A DNA stretch of 64,000 bases, taken from Actinostola sp. cb2023. Its lineage: Eukaryota; Cnidaria; Anthozoa; Actiniaria; Actinostolidae. The notes beneath the pieces are model-generated. The model was not told the origin of the DNA. It saw only the letters and a program-made list of their open reading frames with translations, and did not search any database. This document shows positions 1 through 11,233 of this stretch, piece after piece (position 1 is the first letter of the stretch; every line of letters begins with the position of its first letter). The translations under genes and the position numbers were made by a program. The DNA is taken from the NCBI GenBank assembly GCA_033675265.1, contig JAUJYZ010000902.1:111267-175266 (forward strand), read 5' to 3'.

Positions 1-1711
1 CAAAACTTCAGTAACAGAAGACACCAAAACTCGAAGAAGGCGAAGTACTACTAGCCGAAGGTACACATTGGCCTTTGCATCAACACTTGATCGCTTCATT
101 TTCAATATCCTTAGTACAAAGAAACATTGTATTAGTGCTTTACTGATGATAATAACAGCTAATTATACAAGAAAATTGAGTAATTGGTGTCGAAGAAGAA
201 TACTTTATACCGTACCTTTAGCGTGACTAAAATAACTCTCGAGTCGAGTGTGTTCATACTTTCTTCTCCCAGAAAGGAATCGTAAAAATTAAAAATTGCC
301 GTTTTTTCGCCTCTAGGAGTACTTTGCATAGATTCCGGCGGTCACTTGTTTCCATTTTGAAAGATCGAGAGTTATTATAAAGATCTCAGTACTCATCTAT
401 CAAACGGCGTACTCGGACAGCCAACACACGAAGAACAAAGCCTCGACCTCATGAGGTTCAAAACAAAAATAGAAGCGCGAAAAGCATCACGGTCTAAGCT
501 GAGCCTTTAAACACTGTACATGTAACAATGTACATACAATTAAATGAAGTGCTTGTATGCAGGTTTATTGAACTCTGTATCTCTGGATTTTGTGACTATT
601 ATTGTCAGCAAGAAAACAACCCAATCTATGGAGTCCTATCTTTATTCCTGTACTCCTATAACACCAGTTGAATTTCTTGATCAGATCACTGTAAATTTCT
701 CTATATCACAATTGTACAAGGAGATATAAATTGATGTTTACAAGTACTTCTGTGACTTCATAGAAGAGCTGATATATGATTTGGATGGTCAGTAGTTTTT
801 TATCCCATGACACAAGTTATATACTCGATCAAGATTATCGGAGTTCAAATGTATACATTTATTGACATAATAAACTGTAAACTACATAACTTAAATTTTT
901 GGGCTTATTAAACAATACTTATAACTACATTGTGTATGGGATGAATACAAACATTTCCATACAAAATATATATTTTTAACCTTTTTTTTTTTCAATTTGG
1001 AATAACAGTATCCTTTAAAAATGACTTGCCAAATTTCTAGATGGAAATTAATATATATTTCATTGTGTTCATATGTTTCAGTCTTGTAATAACTTTATTA
1101 CTTGTGCAAGGTGATATAAAGAAACATATGTTTTCACAAACATCCCATAATAGTAAGCAGTGTTGTGGGCCAAGAACATGCAGCATGTATTTACAGCAAT
1201 AAATATGTATTTCTACTCTGACAACCTTATTGAGATACATGTATGAATTATCACAATATTTAATCTGCTTGTATTTAAAATAGATTCTGATGTAAGTATC
1301 CCCTCACTTCTCAAATGGCTAACAGGGTCGAGAGATGTTCCTCCCCTTGATTTTCCAAAGAAGTTCTGATTAGATTTTATACATGGGTGCAGAGATGGGT
1401 GTATAGGTGCCGCCCTACTGTGTCAACATGTGATATTTTGCTCAAGCTGCCAGTGCACATAAAGAGTTCAATGGAGATGAAGAACATGATGATGTCTGCA
1501 CTTAACGGCAGTTATGGATGTGGGATGATTTAAATTCCTGTATTTAATTTTATTGTTCTAATGTTGATACCCTTTGAGTATCAAGTTAAAGTTAAATTTC
1601 ATTTTCCCAAGAGCCTCCCTAATACCTTCCCCTTCAATATATATAGTCAGTCCCTCCATGGAATGGATTTCAGTTAGGTTCATCAATCCCTATGGAATTA
1701 GTACTTTCCAG
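1..1711. other. Intergenic, no supported gene
   Basis: AT-rich sequence with stop codons in all frames. The longest open frames are about 65 codons and show no recognisable motif or codon structure. I see no RNA gene, repeat array or element end that I can defend. Confidence 0.6.
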
Positions 1712-2024
1712 TGAGGGTTTATCACGTAATTTCAAAACTTATAGGAGACATAGTACAAACAAATGATTATCATAGCTGGAAAGAGCTCGTTGAAATTAGT
1801 AAAAATATGAAGTTTTGAAAATATTGCTTCACAAATTGCGAAGATATTAATTTTCAAAAATCGAAATTTTGTATGAAAACCTTTGTTGGTAGGCAAGAGT
1901 TGCCTACCAGCGTAAATTTCCAAAGGTTTTCATATAAATTTCGATTTTTGAAAATTAATATCTTCGCAATTTGTGAAGCGATATTTTTGTCCTATAAGTT
2001 TTGAAATTACATGATAAACCCTCA
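1712..2024. mobile_element. Foldback MITE
   Basis: The two ends are inverted copies starting TGAGGGTTTATCA, and the similarity continues inward almost to the centre (about 1870-1890), where TAGGCAAGAGTTGCCTA forms the turn. The whole 313 bp could therefore fold into one long hairpin. It has no coding capacity. No convincing target duplication is visible, so the superfamily is unknown. Confidence 0.75.
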
Positions 2025-3306
2025 TTCTCCCACCCCTCTGGAATATTCACTTTTTTCAATGTGATGGGGGTGTTTCTGGAATTACGTTACAGTTTTAATT
2101 ACGTGTTGTACTTGAGTTTTTAATGTATGAAATGGCTTTAGTGGCTGAGGTAACCCTTGAACGAAAGCTAGGAAATTGTTAGTTTGAAAATCATAATGAG
2201 AAATAGAAAATACAACAAATCATTAAAATTAGTTTATGTGCTTTTCAATGCAATTTTACAATTTTTACACATATAGTTTTAACATAATGTACTAGCTGTG
2301 ATTACCTGATTACACATTGTTACTGCATCTACTGTTATCATTGTTACAGTTAGTTAATAAAATAAATCAAAAATATAACTTTTAGTTGGTAGAGCAGTTC
2401 ACATGACAAATCAGCTAGCACAATTAAAAACTGGTGATGATCCGAGCTTATGTAAATTAGTACTTGATGTTTTTGTTACCAGACTTGGGCTTACAAACAC
2501 TAAAATCGTGCAGTGTTTAACACAGACTAATATAGTACTAAATAGCAGTACTCTTGTAGAGCCTACAGACTGTAGCTCTGTTATGTGACCCTCGCCATAC
2601 ATCTTATAACAATTAATTATAATTATTATCATTTTTTTTATTTCTGTTACTAATTTGTGTTTTCTTATTTTGTATGGTGGAAGTTTTGTAAATAAACACG
2701 CTGGCTTGTTGCTATGCCGTATCCTCCTGTTGCTATGTTTTGAAAATAGCGAGTAGAGAGGTTCCTGGGGACGAGTTTGCCAGACAGTTGACGCACACGA
2801 TTTGAATAATTTTTAAATTAGCATAAAATTGCTTTGAATAAATGGAAATACGCTAATATATTAAACGAAGTATGTTAGAATACAAAAAATACTGTTTCAG
2901 GGAAAAATCCGCCGCCTACGTTTCAAAATGGCGGAGTTTATAAGACCCCCTCTGAAGCATAAAATGATTTCCCGGGCTTTCCAAAATGAGCAAAATATTT
3001 GTTTTATGGGAGGAGAGGCTAAGTAGATAGTAGTTTTTGTTGTTTTACTTAGTCCTCCCTTGAGGGGAGTAAGTAAACTATGAAAATTCTCCCAGAATCA
3101 TCAAACTCAGTATTTTTGTGACTTTCTTGGCTTGAATCTCTATAATTATAATCTATTAGGCTCTCTTGTTAATCCAGAGTTGTAGTACAATTCGTTGTGA
3201 ATGATTAGAGCGGTTAAGCCGCTTTTATCATATAAAGAAGTACAATAAACAAATCGAGGCAAATCGACGTCCGTAGCTTGGCTGGCCGCCATATTGGAAG
3301 TCATGA
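2025..3306. other. Intergenic, upstream of the 3.3-kb gene
   Basis: There is no supported gene. The short opposing frames at 2.4-2.6 kb have no motif. The last 300 bases are richer in GC and CpG than the flanks and lead into the start of the next gene, so they may hold its promoter; no TATA box is evident. Confidence 0.4.
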
Positions 3307-6300
3307 ATGGAGGTTGGGACGTCGGTTGGGGCGTCCAGTACAGTGACTGATATATGTCGTAAACAACGTAAGTGTTCGAAGTTGAATTGCCACAAAGGAC
3401 GATGCAATTCTGAAAGACCTTTAAATGCATTTTGGAAGACATCGCCAGTTTATCAGCTGAATGTGCGAAAGAGAAATCTGACTTTAGAGGAGGAACGAGT
3501 TGGAGAGGAACTTGAAGCAAAAGCCTGTCGTCTTGAGATTCAAGAAAATGACTTACTTAAGGCAAAAGCAGAAATCGAGAACACTGTTAAAGAGACAGGT
3601 GAATACAATTAATGTTCACCGTATGATTTGTTGTAATTTGGCTATAAGCTTAATCATCTCATAATAATAAGCTTAGCTTACATTAATAAAGTTGCATCTA
3701 TTAATAACAACACTATGTGTCTATGTAACTTATTAGTAGTGTAACTGTAAGGTAATAGGCATTAGGCATTAGTACACTATAATTCCATTGTGTTGTTGTG
3801 TTGTTTTGTTTTCATTTGACTATTACAACACATTGACTATTATATTTTATTTCACAGGTAGTACTAGTATTTAACCACTATATCAGAGTGATTGCACTAA
3901 ACCTGTGAAATAAAACAAATTAATGTTAGTGTGTAATAATTTACCGTCTAATAGACACAAAAGAAAATAATGGAAATATGGTGTTCTAGTAGGGCATAAT
4001 GCCGAGTTGACTATCCATCATAGAAAACGAGAATGAGTAGCAACAGAAATATCAGAGAAGTCGGTAGTCTAATTGTTTTAGCATAAACCATCCAGTAGAT
4101 CAGTATAGCAAATGACAGAAACAAGCAACAGACGATAATTCGTCAAGAAACACCTTCGAAACATTAGCAAAACATGACGACGAAGTCTCCATTTTGTTTG
4201 TTTACCTCCACTCGTGTTCTATGAGTTGACCACTAGTAGTGAACCAATCAGATTGCAGGATTTGTGATAGCTAACCACTGGACGGTTTATAATGCTAATG
4301 TTAGTTTATAAGTCTACTAACTGTTTCACAAAGTAAAAACACTATTTATAATAATAGAATACAAACACTAAAACTGTGCAACATAAATAGTACTATATTT
4401 TAATTAGTACTATTAAAATAGTTTTATTTCTATTGTTTTCTATTGTTTATTAGTGCTATTTTAGTACTATTTATTGCAAAACGTTGCACAGTTTTAGAGA
4501 GTGTGTACTCTGATTGTAACCTAATTAAGGTGTGTTAGTGTTATAATAAATGTCATTTATTTGTTGTACAGAAATAACGCTTGAAGAACTGAGAAAGGAA
4601 AAGGAAGATAGTGTAAAGGCAGCTGAAGTGTTTAGGGAGGAGCTAGAAAGCGTAAAAAAACAATATGAACAGGTTAAATCCATGCTTGTTGTTCTGGGAT
4701 TAGACCCAAAACAATTTTCCAAATCTAGAAGGGAGAATAATCCTACTTCAAAGGTTATGATAAATGACTACAACTCAAGTACTAGATACAACAGGAGAAA
4801 ACAAACTCAGAAGGCATTGCAGTATATTCATGGGGGGACAATTGGCTCATATTATGGGGCCTGGGATTATGTTGCAGCCAATGCACCCAAAGAAGTAATA
4901 GATGACCTTTTAAAGGGCTATAAGAGGGGAAAGTACCTCCAAGAGACATTTGGAAATGCAATAAAACACTTTCAGTCATCCCCTGAAGCAATTAAGCATG
5001 CAGTGGCACTGAAATACCAGAATTTTCTTTCCCGAAGGAAATTCAACCTTGTGTGTAAAACACAGACATCATTCTTCAACGCAGATAAAGAAATCTGGGT
5101 ACCAAAGAATGTGAAGTGCTTAGGAATTGATATTAGACTTCCACAGGCAGTATCAGACAAGACAGTTGATAATTTTGTTAAGAACTTGAACATTGGCCAT
5201 GCCATTCAAATACCAAAAACTCCTGGTGTCGCAAGGACAATCACAGGGCTTGTATTTATGATTATGGATCTCCATCTCAAAGTGCCCCACCTAGCTAACA
5301 AACGTGTCTGGTTTAATGAATTGGAAAACCACTTCATCTTTCAATTTTCAGATGACGGGGCACCGGAAACCAGCCAACTGACCATGTCAATTGGCAGCAT
5401 GACCTTGTGGAACTTGGGTGATCGTGTGAGGAGCAGGGATTACCAGTACCTGATCCACTGTGTAAGTCTTCAGGAGAAACATCAGGTACTGGAAGATCTT
5501 TGGATACAACACACAGATGAAATGTCGTTACTAGAGGGGAATATCATTACTATTAATGGGAAAGAGTGCACAGTGGAATTTCAGCCCAGTGCCGATATGA
5601 GCTGGCAGAGCTGGGCAAACCACGAAGTCAACCAAGCTGCCACTCATCCCTCCCCCTTTGCAAATGTAAGCAAATCAAATATTGTAACAATGGGTGGGTC
5701 TATTGGTTGCAGCAACGAAGACACATGGAAACCATATACAAATGATGTGAGAGAAAAGCATGCTAAACAAGTTCAAAAGTTCACTCAGTCTCTCCCAAGC
5801 ACACAAGGAGTCAAAGGAAAGCATGACAAAACACTCAAATACATGGCCGAAAATGGTATTCGCCAACTTGGATACCCACGAATTGGGATATTTGCAGAGC
5901 GTCAAAGACAAGAGCCTATGCACTGCGAAATAAATTCCTGGCAACATCTGCTCCATCTGATCTACTTGGAATTTGTCCAGAGAGGAATGTTTAATGAATT
6001 TATTGACATTCTAAGGGCCCCAGCTGGCAAATGTGAACCCACAGAATCAACTGAAAATTCAGTAGCAGGAACTGATGATCCTCCACTTCGACAAGGCAAA
6101 ACAGCAGATGCTAGAAAGAACAATGCATCGTCAAACTATGACATTGGTGTCGGGGGAAGAGTTTTGGAATTAGATGTTACAGTACAACCAAACGACAGAC
6201 TACTTCAGCACATGGAAATTACCCGTGACAAACTTAAAACAACAGACACTACTAGACGTGGCTGTGGCTTGGGATATCTAGTGCATTTTATAAAAGAGCA

Positions 6301-7237
6301 TTATGCAGATGAAAAGAAGAGATACAATCAGTTACCCTCACGACTGATTGGCGATCAAGCCATTTCCCTGGCACGGTATGGCTATCGCTTAATTGATGGT
6401 TTGGAGTTAACCACTGAAACACCTGCTCAACACCTAAGAACCCTGGCACTGGGTAGGATTGTTCTCTATATAAGGCATGCATGTACCCTTTTTAACAAAG
6501 TGTCAGTAACCCAAGCTGAATTGATCGAGCTCAAAGAATCATGTGAGCTTTACTTCAATTTGTATTGCTTATTTTTCCCCAATTATGTGAATGTTACTGT
6601 TTGGACTGTTGCATATGCCATCCCCTATCATGCAATGAAGCTATATGACAAGTACAAAATTGGATATGGGATCTTATCTTTGCAGGCGAAAGAGGCAAAG
6701 CACTCAGGGATAAAGTCAGACCTAGATTTAAGTAACAGATCAAATAAAGCAGATGAAACTGGGAAATGGTGGCAGGTGATGAGGGCGAACTACATCCGCA
6801 GTTTTTACCTTCCAGAGTATCATCCCATGCCCAGTTCATACAGCTCACATTTCAAATCCCGTGTCCCACCCCACTGCAGCTTTCAGTGCTATTGTAATTG
6901 TGGTAGGCAAAAAGAAAAACAGGCAGACTGCTGTAAAACCTGCCTAGACAGCATGGATGTTATTACATGTGCACAAATTAAGCAGCTGACGAAATCTGTT
7001 TTGGACATTCTGAAGCCTTTAGTTTGCAATACATGTAACAGCCAATTTGCAGACAAGCCTACGTTGGAAGCACACTTAGCCTCTCACAGATCAAAGGTAC
7101 AATCAGTTACTACGGCTCCAAGAGATATGACCAGCGTTGAACTCAAGGCTGAACTGCGTTCAAGAAGCCTTAGTACCACAGGCAGAAAGGATATTCTTGT
7201 GAGGAGACTAGAGGGTGTGATATCAGATGAGCTCTAA
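3307..7237 (+). CDS. Two-exon gene: coiled coil, transposase-like core, C2H2 finger and SAP domain
   Basis: Exon 1 is 3307-3598 and exon 2 is 4572-7237. The donor is G|GTGAAT and the acceptor TTGTACAG; the phase-1 junction keeps the frame, giving about 985 residues. The ATG at 4550 lies in the intron and is not the start. Exon 1 has a Cys-rich patch (CSKLNCHKGRC) and starts a Glu/Lys-rich coiled coil that runs into exon 2. The long middle region has conserved-looking blocks (SDDGAPE, MSIGSMTLWNLGDRVRS, EPMHCEINSWQHLL). The C-terminus carries a Cys cluster, one C-x2-C-x12-H-x3-H finger and a SAP domain (MTSVELKAELRSRSLSTTG). SAP and C2H2 domains imply DNA binding. I infer a transposase or a domesticated one: the HCEINS block recalls the HCDIGN block of RAG1, but that likeness is weak. 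The frame is fully open, so it is recently active or under selection. No flanking TIR was identified. Confidence 0.75.
3846..3915. repeat. Intronic hairpin
   Basis: A 15-bp arm containing TTTCACAGGT (3846-3860) is inverted at 3901-3915 around a 40-base loop, inside the intron of the 985-aa gene. It may be a solo-MITE relic. Confidence 0.6.
4361..4510. mobile_element. Small MITE in the intron of the 985-aa gene
   Basis: ACACTAAAACTGTGCAAC near 4365 and AACGTTGCACAGTTTTAGAG near 4480 are inverted copies. Inner arms TAAATAGTACTA / TAGTACTATTTA extend the match. The 150-bp unit is AT-rich and non-coding and lies just upstream of the splice acceptor. Confidence 0.6.
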
Positions 7238-7565
7238 ACTAGCCCATGCATGAATAGCTACATTTATCTACTGAACTATGTACATATGTAAGCATCCCAT
7301 TTTACAGCTGTAAATAATGATTTTAAGAGAAAACACGACACTTTTGAGTTTAAACATAATCATACATGTTTCGACAGTCCAACTGTTATCATCGTGATAA
7401 GAATAACACATGAATGAGTGTGTATAAATACTGCAGAAACAAACAATAGAACAACAGATAATGACTTAATTAATTTAAGATTAACATGATAGACTTAATG
7501 ATCAAGTGTGGGCTCAAGCCTGTGAATATGTAGCGCTTCCTTTATCTTGAGGCTAAATTGGTGGT
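7238..7565. other. 3' flank with Penelope-type motif
   Basis: Non-coding. 7365-7400 holds a 'GTTTCGACAGTC...ATCATCGTGATAAG' signature like those near Penelope-like ends elsewhere in this window (31.5, 36.25, 45.1 and 51.5 kb). No coding remnant accompanies it. Confidence 0.35.
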
Positions 7566-7972
7566 GGGGGGGGGGGGGGGGGGGGGGGGTACTCCCTTTG
7601 TCCAAGTGGTAGGGGTGATTGGCGGTCCTTTTAGGGTTGAAAATATTTCCTGTGTGTACCTTTTAGGGTTCCGACTCAAAAGTCAGTTACGTAACATCAC
7701 TCCATACATTTCAGGGTCAATTGTTATTTCTTTTCTTTTTTGAACAAACATGAAAGAACAGAAGAAAGATGTTGTCCAGTCACTGATTAAACGATAAACG
7801 ATATCAACACAATCACTTTTTCGCCATATATGGTCATACCTTTTAGGGGTCGAAATGAACATGGCTTCAACAGCTCCTTTAATTTATGCGTGCCTTTTAG
7901 GGTTCGTTTTCAAAACCGACTGCCGATCACCCCTTCCACTTGGACTACCCCCCGGGAGTACCCCCCGGGCTA
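7566..7972. mobile_element. Poly-G MITE, GGGTACTCCC type
   Basis: It starts with a run of 24 G, then TACTCCC and TTGTCCAAGTGGTAGGGG. It ends with the inverted form (CCACTTGGACTACCCCC, GGGAGTACCCCCC). The interior is non-coding with repeated CCTTTTAGGGTT motifs. A diverged second copy of the same interior lies at 61,637-62,010. Similar GGGGTACTCC repeats are, to my knowledge, abundant in cnidarian genomes. The exact length of the G run is a likely assembly weak point. Confidence 0.75.
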
Positions 7973-8429
7973 AATTTGGACATGGCCTGATCGATTATAC
8001 TAAAAGACAATGCAGAACAAGCTTTGCGGCAAACCTCTGATTTACTAAGATTATGTTAAAACTCATAAGTGTTGTGTTTTACTTTTGAAGCCATTTTATT
8101 TGTAAATAATAATTGTAAATATTTTTCCTCAATGGATATATTACAGTATTTTGTTGAGAGACCTTTATTGGGGATAGTTGAAAATTAACACTAAAATAAC
8201 AAAGAAGTGTCAATGCAATCTGTTGTGCACATATTGTGACAGAAACTTTATTTTTCTTTTATCTTTACATTTCCATGTTACGGTTTCAACCATTCCATGG
8301 ATAAAGCTCATGAACTAATAATGATTATGCAATTCCAGGTGAAAACTACACATACCACAATGTAAGCAGCCTAATGTGTATATTATATATACATATGTAC
8401 TTTAACACTATGCATTGTTATCACATTAT
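7973..8429. other. Intergenic, nothing seen
   Basis: AT-rich non-coding sequence between two MITEs. No motif or open frame worth reporting. Confidence 0.5.
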
Positions 8430-8579
8430 AGAGTGATTCCAATAAACATGGGAACTACTAATTAGTTGTCAGTGTTTATTAGATGCAAAGAAACAAAAGA
8501 AAACAAAACAGTGAGTGTCTGATACAATGTAACTGTATTGGTGGAGTTAGTAATGCCCATGTTTATTGAAATCACTCTA
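8430..8579. mobile_element. Short MITE
   Basis: Inverted ends TAGAGTGATTCCAATAAAC and GTTTATTGAAATCACTCTA, about 23 bp each with one mismatch, enclose 100 non-coding bases. Confidence 0.7.
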
Positions 8580-8785
8580 AAAAAAAGAAATATCAAATAC
8601 ATGTAGAGTGCAAACACTATAATGTCAATTAGACAATAACAGAACGGTTTTCTCTGACTGGTTGAAAACACATGGATCTTTACATTGCTCCAATATATTG
8701 CACTACCAAATGAGGTTCAGTCTCATTTCAGTTTACCAAAATAATCTTATTCCATTTTGGTTTAGTTTATTATTATTATTATATA

Positions 8786-9310
8786 CAGTCAATCCCAAAA
8801 AGGTTGTCCAGAAGATATACACATATACACATATAGCTATCACGTGACAGTATATACGGAATACATTAACTCCAGGTTCCCTTATTAGTAATCAGCTTTT
8901 GGCTACATTATTCAGTATATAAAATCAACACTTTAAGACCTTTTTAACCTTTTTGATGTGTTCTGTATATACATGTACGGTCACGTGATAGTTATACAGT
9001 CATTCTCAAAACGGTTGTCCAGATGAAAAGACTACAATACTACAATAAAGTCACGTGATTCATTATGCATTCGATTTTTTCGCGTGGAATTTCAATTTGA
9101 GATGCAAAAGTACACTGCATTGTGAGAACTGAATGTAATGCGCGCTGGTATCAACTCGCAGTTCCGCGTGCAGAAATTGTAAACATAATGAATCACGTGA
9201 CTTTATTGTAGTATTGTAGTCATTTCATCTGGACAACCTTTTTGAGAATGACTGTATGTGTACATGTATATATGTGTATATATTCTGGACAACTTTTTTT
9301 GGATTGACTG
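8786..9310. mobile_element. Tc1/mariner-type MITE, outer copy
   Basis: The ends CAGTCAATCCCAAAAAGGTT and its inverse are flanked by TA on both sides (8784-8785 and 9311-9312), the Tc1/mariner target signature. The arms continue through GTCCAGAA and the TATACACATATA stretch for about 50 bp. The element is interrupted by a second, related MITE. Confidence 0.8.
8997..9254. mobile_element. Tc1/mariner-type MITE nested in the outer copy
   Basis: CAGTCATTCTCAAAACGGTT and its inverse are flanked by TA (8995-8996 and 9255-9256). The arms run about 75 bp and include AAAGTCACGTGATTCATTATG-like sequence. The centre is CpG-rich and non-coding. It lies wholly inside the outer MITE, so it inserted later. 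The outer ends of the two families resemble each other (CAGTCA.TC.CAAAA.GGTTGTCCAGA), so one transposase could serve both. Confidence 0.8.
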
Positions 9311-9319
9311 TATCATTAA

Positions 9320-9355
<36 letters not shown>

Positions 9356-9513
9356 GTTACCTTTTACACAGTAACAGTTTCAGTATTGTTCCAGTATTTA
9401 TCAACCCTTGTTGATCAGCTGGAACTTGATTTATGAATATAAACAAAGTTGTAGAAGGCTTTTCTGTTTTGCTTGTTCTGTGTAAGACAGGCCATGTATT
9501 GTACTTACATGAG

Positions 9514-10297
9514 TAAAGTAAAGTACTCTTTTTCACAGTGTTATAAAATTCCTTTAACCATTGAATTTTACTTATAATGGAATACACAGACACAGCCCAT
9601 ACTAGTGTACTTGCTAGTTTCCATGTAAGTTAAGTACTCTTTTTCACAGTGTTATAGATTTCCTTTAACCATTGAATTTTACTTATAATAGAAGACACAG
9701 ACGCAGCCCATACTAGTGTACTTGCTAGTTTCCATGTAAGTTAAGTACTCTTTTTCACGGTGTTATAGATTTCCTTTAACCATTGAATTTTACTTATAAT
9801 AGAAGACACAGACGCAGCCCATACTAGTGTACTTGCTAGTTTCCATGTAAATTAAGTACTCTTTTTCACGGTGTTATAGACTTCCTTTAACCATTGAATT
9901 TTACTTATAATAGAAGACACAGACGCAGCCCATACTAGTGTACTTGCTAGTTTCCATGTAAGTTAAGTACTCTTTTTCACGGTGTTATAGACTTCCTTTA
10001 ACCATTGAATTTTACTTATAATAGAAGACACAGACGCAACCCATACTAGTGTGCTTGCTAGTTTCCATGTAAGTTAAGTAGTCTTTTTCACGGTGTTATA
10101 GACTTCCTTTAACCATTGAATTTTACTTATAATATAAGACACAGACGCAGCCCATACTAGTGTACTTGCTAGTTTCCATGTAAGTTAAGTACGCTTTTTC
10201 ACGGTGTTATAGACTTCCTTTAACCATTGAATTTTACTTATAATAGAAGACACAGACGCAGCCCATACTAGTGTACTTGCTAGTTTCCATGTAAGTT
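9514..10297. repeat. 111-bp minisatellite, about 7 copies
   Basis: The unit begins near TTGCTAGTTTCCATGTAAGT and recurs every 111 bases (for example 9611 and 9722). Copies differ by single bases (CACAGTG/CACGGTG, GATTTCC/GACTTCC). The array ends where the next gene on the minus strand stops. A piece of the unit (ACTTATAATAGAAGAC) reappears inverted at about 10,320, just inside that gene. Confidence 0.9.
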
Positions 10298-10904
10298 AGT
10301 AACTGACACATACAGTTTCTTGTCTTCTATTATAAGTAAAATTAATGGGACATTTTTTGGTGATCAGGACTGCAGCTCTTCCCTTTACTCTGCTGACAAA
10401 CTTCCCATCTTCCTTGACTCTCTGGAAATTGCGTTTCTTGAGACAATTTATACCACCAATTCTTACTGGAGATAATACTTTCTTGGCAGTTTTGGTGGTA
10501 TAAATTGTCAGTTCAATGGTTCGCTGCGTCGTCTTCATATCTCCACCGTATCCCACAACCAGCATACAAATATGGCGGAAGATTGACCATGGTATAAACA
10601 CTGTAGTCGGGGGCAGGAGTCCGGTGTTCTTGGACCTTCCAAGTTTGGACTGCATCGATAAGCCAATGTGCTTCAGATACGAGTCCACCATTGGGCCTGC
10701 AAGCTCGAGTTTGTTGAGCATTCGCTCCTCCATTATAGGGTCAAGGTCTCGCATGCCGTAATCTGGTTTCGTCTTCGCCTTATTTACCATCCCCAGCCAT
10801 TTCTCTTCTACCGTAGACTTCATGAAGACAACAGACCGGTTCCAAAAGGTTTCATCGCGCTCTGTTTCTCCAGTTTTTCCTCCGAGATTCAAAGGTTCCG
10901 CCAT
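10296..10904 (-). CDS. Hypothetical protein, 202 aa
   Basis: An open minus-strand frame. I chose the start at 10,904 because the ATG sits in a good eukaryotic context (AAAATGGCGG); the frame could extend to 11,000. The N-terminal half is charged and helical (ETERDETFWNRSVVFMKS, MVDSYLKHIGL). The C-terminal half is basic with no family I recognise (KTAKKVLSPVRIGGINCLKK). The middle segment (residues about 95-125) is hydrophobic and could be an unspliced intron. The last codons overlap the edge of the 111-bp array, so the natural C-terminus may be lost. It could be a real small gene or an exon of a larger one. Confidence 0.4.
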   Translation of the reverse strand: MAEPLNLGGKTGETERDETFWNRSVVFMKSTVEEKWLGMVNKAKTKPDYGMRDLDPIMEERMLNKLELAGPMVDSYLKHIGLSMQSKLGRSKNTGLLPPTTVFIPWSIFRHICMLVVGYGGDMKTTQRTIELTIYTTKTAKKVLSPVRIGGINCLKKRNFQRVKEDGKFVSRVKGRAAVLITKKCPINFTYNRRQETVCVSY

Positions 10905-11000
10905 TTTGAATTGATGGTGAAGTGAGCCCAGTATAGATATCATATATGAAGTACCTACCGAGCTCAGGGGAAAATCTGCTGACAATATGTGAGCCCGCAC

Positions 11001-11233
11001 AAATTGGAGGAAATCTGGGTTCCAGTGACCAGCGTGAAATAAATAAAATTAACTGAATTAATATAAAACAATATAGAAATAACATTGCACACATTTAGTG
11101 TTTGTAGTCTACTGGTACAGTGCAAACAATAAAGCTGTGAATAATTTGACTAACTAAATTAGTACTAAATGGTGAAAAACCCTTTGTTTTCTATCGTTTT
11201 GGGTTTATTTTCTGCACTGTAAGCTTTAACATT
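11001..11233. other. Intergenic spacer, nothing seen
   Basis: AT-rich, no supported feature. Confidence 0.4.

Noticed and set aside
2391..2405. TTGGTAGAGCAG, A-box-like
   Set aside because: No B box or stem partner downstream; chance match.
3146..3520. Minus-strand 124-codon frame
   Set aside because: Shadow of exon 1 of the 985-aa gene, which has splice and homology support on plus.
5675..5956. Minus-strand frames inside the 985-aa gene
   Set aside because: Shadows of the plus-strand coding sequence.
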